Shown one piece after another: positions 60,000 through 64,000 of a stretch of 64,000 bases of DNA. A program made the position numbers and the translations under genes. The stretch covers positions 186,001-250,000 of the forward strand of contig CP099426.1 in the NCBI GenBank assembly GCA_024114885.1, written 5' to 3'. How positions within the stretch are numbered: the first letter of the stretch is position 1; each line of letters opens with the position of its first letter. The notes under the pieces are model-generated. The model ran no database searches. It saw only the letters and a list, made by a program, of their open reading frames with translations, and was not told the origin of the DNA. The stretch comes from Septoria linicola (lineage: Eukaryota > Ascomycota > Dothideomycetes > Mycosphaerellales > Mycosphaerellaceae).

Positions 60000-62900
60000 T
60001 CTAGCTACTTATAGAGACTATCTAAGTAACCTAAAGCTAGAAGGTAATTATCGCTTAGGTTCCGCTACTACCTAGCTCGGACTAGAATCCCTTCTTTAAT
60101 AGAGAGAACGTAACCGAGTATATTAAGCGTTTTAAAGTACTATATAGAAACTACGCTATCCTACTTATTAATAATAATAAATAGCTTTACGAGAAGTTAC
60201 TTACTTAGGTTATAGTTATCTAACGTAGACGATACTAGCGCCTTAATAGTTTCTACGACCGAGACTACGCTAAGTTTAAAGAGTCGATTATTAAGGAATA
60301 CCGAAAGTACGATAATATATATATACTCGGAAACCGCTACTATATAGAAAACCTTTATAAGGTTAACTATAGCGAGGATAATAATCTCTTAGAGTACTTA
60401 AGGTAGTTTATACTCTACTCTAATACTATACCTACTTCGTATATAGACGAGCGTTCTCGTACTCTTCTATTTATACGAGGCCTTCTATTTCGTTTTAGTA
60501 AGAGGCTCTAGGCCTATCTTAGGTTAGATCTTAATAACAAGGACTTAGATTATAGTAAGCTCTTAAAGATAGCCTAGCGTTAGATTAATAGTAATAAGGA
60601 CTTTAAATTAGAAGTATATAACGAAGGCGGTAGAGACGTTTAGTAGTTATACGAAGTAGTAAAGAAGTCCGCTCTAAGACTAAACTCTAAGTTCAAGGCT
60701 AGAGAAACAGTAGTCTATAAAGGCCGTAAGCCGGTAACCGTCGATAATATTACTACTAGTATATAAGACCTCGTAATTACTACGATTCGTCGACTCGAAG
60801 AAGAAGGTCTATAGCTACTACGCCTATCGATAGGATAGTAGGCGAAGTCTTACGATTACGACTATCTATATATTCTAAGGCCTACTTATAGCTAGGAGAT
60901 TTCGATTAACTTAGCTACGATAGATAACAGGTTAATAATTAAGGCCTATATAGCGATCGCTCTAAAGATTTTAGGTTATTAGATATATAGGCTCGAAGGC
61001 TATATAGCTACAAACTACGAGTACCTATAATAGTTCGAGACTAAGAGCTTAATATATAGAGATCTAAAGACTAGTATTATATACTATAGAACGTCTCGCC
61101 TAGGTACGGAAAAGATATAGTACTACTAGGATAAGGAACTACTAAAGCTATTCGTATTAATAGGAGTATTAGAGTAGCGCTATAGGAAGATCGATCTTAA
61201 AAATATAGATCGTTTATTAACGCTAAGAGCGAGCTAGTAGAGGATAGCGAACAAGGCAGCTAGTATTAACGGTCCTATTAATATTAGTTAAGTCGCTTCT
61301 ATTATATAGGAGGATTAGGACGATCTAATCGGCACCTACGTAGCCGGAGATAGTATAAAGATAAAGTAGAACCTAAACCCTTCTTGTCTAGTTAGAAGAT
61401 AGCTAATAGGAGTATAGAAGCGGATTACGACCTAGGCTATAGCTATAAGAACTCGCGCTTATCGTTACTCTCGTATTAAAGAGGTTAAAGATAAAAACTA
61501 GCTAGCTCCTTACCTTATAGATATAGAGAAGTTAGAGGATTCTTAAACTTAGAGGCGTAATAACGATAAGATCGAGGATAAGTAGATATACGACTACCTA
61601 AATAGTCTACTAGTTCTAGTCGCTCCTATATATACTTAAAAGTAGAAGAAAGCTAAGAAGCCTCTAAAGACTAAGCGTATAGACAACTACCTTCGAGCTA
61701 CGTACGCTAATAATAACGCTAACGTCTTCTAGATAGACAAAATACTCGAATCTAAGGTCTAGTTAAGCTTAGTAGAGATTATTCTCTATAGCGAACGAGC
61801 GTCGTATTCCTTATAAGGTCGTATTCTAAACGATACGGATCTACGTAAGAAGCTTAATAAGCTCTATATAAAGAAGCGTACGAATAGAGGTAGTAGAGCT
61901 AAGATTAGCGTATATTCCTTACTATCTAAAGCCTTTAGCGAGTAGGTAGAGGAGGAGCTAACGAAAGCTATTTTAGCGACCGATATTAAGGCCTTCTAGG
62001 TTACTACTATAGCGATTAATATAGTTAAGCCTAGGCCCGCTTTCGAGCTTTACGAGTAGACTAATAATATTCTTCTATTATTTAATAATATCTATTAAAT
62101 TATTCTAAGTATCTACGTGCCTATAAAGTACAGCTCTCGAATAATAGCTTATAAGTCTTTAATCGACGAGAGAGCTAAGTTAATAATTATACCGATTAAA
62201 TACGTTCGAAAGCTTTAAGTCAGTATAACCCCTCTTAGTAATATTACTATAGAAGGAGTCGAAGGTAAGATTACTTTTATTAGGTACTACCTAGAGGTAC
62301 TAATCGATACCTTTAGCGTAAGAGTTACGATACTATTTCTAGTCTTACTAGTAAACGGCCCGATCTTACTTAGCCGACTATAGGCGCGACAGGTACGCCT
62401 AGCTTCTAAGAACTACGATAATAGCTTATAGGAAGGCTTAATTAGTACTCTAGACGGCTATATTATTATATTTACCGGTTTTAATAGCTATAGTAATATA
62501 CGTACTATAGAATAAGTCCTAGGAAAAGCTAGAGTACTAAGGAATTAGCTCTAGTCGATAGTATAAGTATAGTAGAGGCTCTAATATAGGTATCGCGTTA
62601 AGATTCGATAGAAGTCGGTATCTAGACTCTAACTTTTAGTAATTATTAGCTAAAGAATATAGAGTATACCGTCGAGGACTCTAGATCTTATAATAGCGAG
62701 GAGTAGGAGGAGGGATTATAAGCTTTTTAAGCTTCTACTACTTTTTCTATATAAGGTTTAGTAGTTAGAAGTAAAAACTTATAAGAGCTAGGTAAGGTTA
62801 AAGGCTAAGACTCGCCTTAGGCTCGTAGGCTTAGCGCACGGTATAACTATAGTGCACGTATATATCCGAAAGGAGGCAAGAATTAGTCTTACGATATCCT
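60000..62900 (+). mobile_element. RIP-mutated retrotransposon gag/protease-like relic
   Basis: A plus-strand frame can be followed from about 60086 (NPFFNRENVTEYIKRFKVLY), through YAKFKESIIKEYRKYDNIY and RTLLFIRGLLFRFSKRL, which resemble a gag capsid region, to a stretch near 62220-62390 (VEGKITFIRYYLEV..., LLVNGPILLSRL) that resembles a retropepsin region. Stops fall mainly at expected Gln or Trp positions. No reverse transcriptase was identified downstream. Confidence 0.5.
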
Positions 62901-62989
62901 AATAGTCTTATTAGGAGGGCGCTCTATATATTACTATATATCTCTTTTATAATTCTAATTCTTCTCCTTTCGAGGATAGTAATCTATAG

Positions 62990-64000
62990 AGGCCTATAGC
63001 TCCCCGACGTAACGTAGGCACGGCGCCGCTAGGGCTCGTAATAGGCGAAGTAGACGATTAAGGTAATCTTATAGATACTAACGAGGTTTAAGAGTAGGAG
63101 TCTACTAGTATAACCGAAGACGGTACGTAGGTAGAGCGTATATAGCTTGAAGCTAAGAACTAGGAACTACGTCGTCGCTTAGAGGTACGCGCTCTATAAC
63201 GAGAGAATAATCGGCTCCTTATAGAGTTAGAATCTCTATTCTCGGTTACTCCTAGTACTCTCGATATTAGCGATCTTAAAGACGACGCTACTACTAGTGT
63301 TACAGGTAGTATACTTTACGATAGCGCGTCGTATACGCGATATAAAGGTCCTAAAGTTAGAGAACCTTATACCTTTAAAAGCGAGATAGTCTAAGAGGCG
63401 AGAGAGTTTATTCGTAGTCTCGAAGTAATCTTCCTTAATAGTCTATAAGAGTTTAGTATAGAAGATTCGAAGGTCCTATATAGTATTATATAGCTCGTAG
63501 GCGAGGCGTAAGAGACCTAGTATAACGAACACTCTAAGGTAATACCTCTAGACTATACTTAGACTAAGTTTAAGCGCTTTATCTATAACGTTATTAGGGA
63601 TTAGGCGAATCGTACGATCCTCGTAATAGTCGAGTATAAGAAGGCCTAATAGAGTAAGGGCTAAGGGGTACGTTAGTTCGCTATAGAGCTAGGCTACTTA
63701 GAGTCTTAACTAGGCGACTATACTAAAGCGTAGCTAGTACGCTAGCTCCTTATAAAGTTAAAGCTAGCGCTTTAACGAGAGATTATTAAGAATTATACTA
63801 TGCCTAGTAAGCGCGCTAATTTAGTTATATTAGTAAGGCGCCTAGAGTAAGCCGATAGAGTAATTCCTATATAGTATAACTAGGGTAGAAGCTAGAGTAA
63901 TAGAGACCGTGAGCGCGATACGTACTCGAAGCGTAAGCGCGTAGAGAGTAATACTCTTATACGTAGACGCGACGATAGTCTAGGAGGGAATAGTACGCGT
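62990..64000 (+). mobile_element. RIP-mutated Ty3/gypsy-type gag relic running off the window
   Basis: The plus-strand frame reads KGPKVREPYTFKSEIV, FIRSLEVIFLNSL, KFKRFIYNVIRD, REIIKNYTMPSKRANLVILV and ends in a basic tract DRERDTYSKRKRVES. Order and spacing match a gypsy gag. Stops again sit mainly at Gln or Trp sites. The pol part would lie beyond 64000. Confidence 0.6.

Larger units (their letters stand above)
52450..64000. repeat. RIP-inactivated transposon block, CpA/TpG almost absent
   Basis: From about 52450 to the window edge the DNA is rich in TA steps (ctatagtagctactag-like text) and CpA and TpG are almost missing on either strand, while CpG, GpC and GpG remain. ATG and TGA therefore hardly occur, and no long ORF exists. 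This is the expected end product of saturated RIP, which converts C to T mainly in CpA. Reading frames of retrotransposon type can be followed in places with TAG or TAA where Gln or Trp is expected and Tyr where His is expected. Several elements are present, listed separately. Confidence 0.9.

Noticed and set aside
52450..64000. Possible telomere, centromere or origin in the AT-rich end
   Set aside because: No telomeric TTAGGG arrays or satellite periodicity were seen; retrotransposon frames plus the RIP signature explain the composition.
1..64000. CRISPR arrays, bacterial operons or Shine-Dalgarno sites
   Set aside because: No regularly spaced repeats; introns and gene content are those of a fungal nuclear genome.

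Overview
The window is nuclear DNA from a filamentous ascomycete, most likely a Dothideomycete of the Mycosphaerellaceae type. The evidence is GT-AG introns of about 47-150 nt with CTRAC-like branch sites, ascomycete housekeeping genes (MCH1, UNC-45/She4, TRM2, RSM19, MRE11, TYW1), a multimodular NRPS of fungal type, and AT-rich blocks almost lacking CpA and TpG, the footprint of repeat-induced point mutation (RIP). The species cannot be assigned from sequence alone.

Layout. 1-3.9 kb: an MCH1-like transporter (partial) diverging from an UNC-45/She4 chaperone. 4.8-21.8 kb: a secondary-metabolism segment with a full-size ABCB transporter and a SET-domain protein on the minus strand, then a 7.9-kb NRPS on the plus strand; a small RIP-mutated relic lies in the NRPS upstream region. 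22-30 kb: sparse accessory DNA with a small Ser-rich protein, a broken SDR, an intact SDR, a broken phosphotransferase and a weak hypothetical gene. 30.6-47.1 kb: a housekeeping block with TRM2, two hypothetical ORFs, a large conserved low-complexity protein, RSM19 and MRE11 sharing a divergent promoter, and TYW1. 48.7-52 kb: a broken DUF7587-like gene, a 468-bp inverted-repeat element and a short hypothetical gene. 52.4-64 kb: about 11.5 kb of heavily RIP-mutated retrotransposon debris in which copia- and gag-like reading frames can still be followed with stops mainly where Gln or Trp is expected.

How they fit together. The NRPS (half C - A - T - C - A - T - terminal C) and the ABC transporter form a plausible biosynthesis and export pair. 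The transporter carries a one-base deficit inside the signature motif of its second ATPase domain while all of its splice sites are intact. Clear breaks are found only in accessory genes (ABC transporter, SDR, phosphotransferase, DUF7587-like); every housekeeping gene reads through cleanly. This suggests decay of the accessory compartment next to a RIP-inactivated transposon block, although single-base homopolymer errors in the assembly remain possible. An unexpected compositional pattern is a switch within several genes from C/A-ending to G/T-ending codons near the gene middle.
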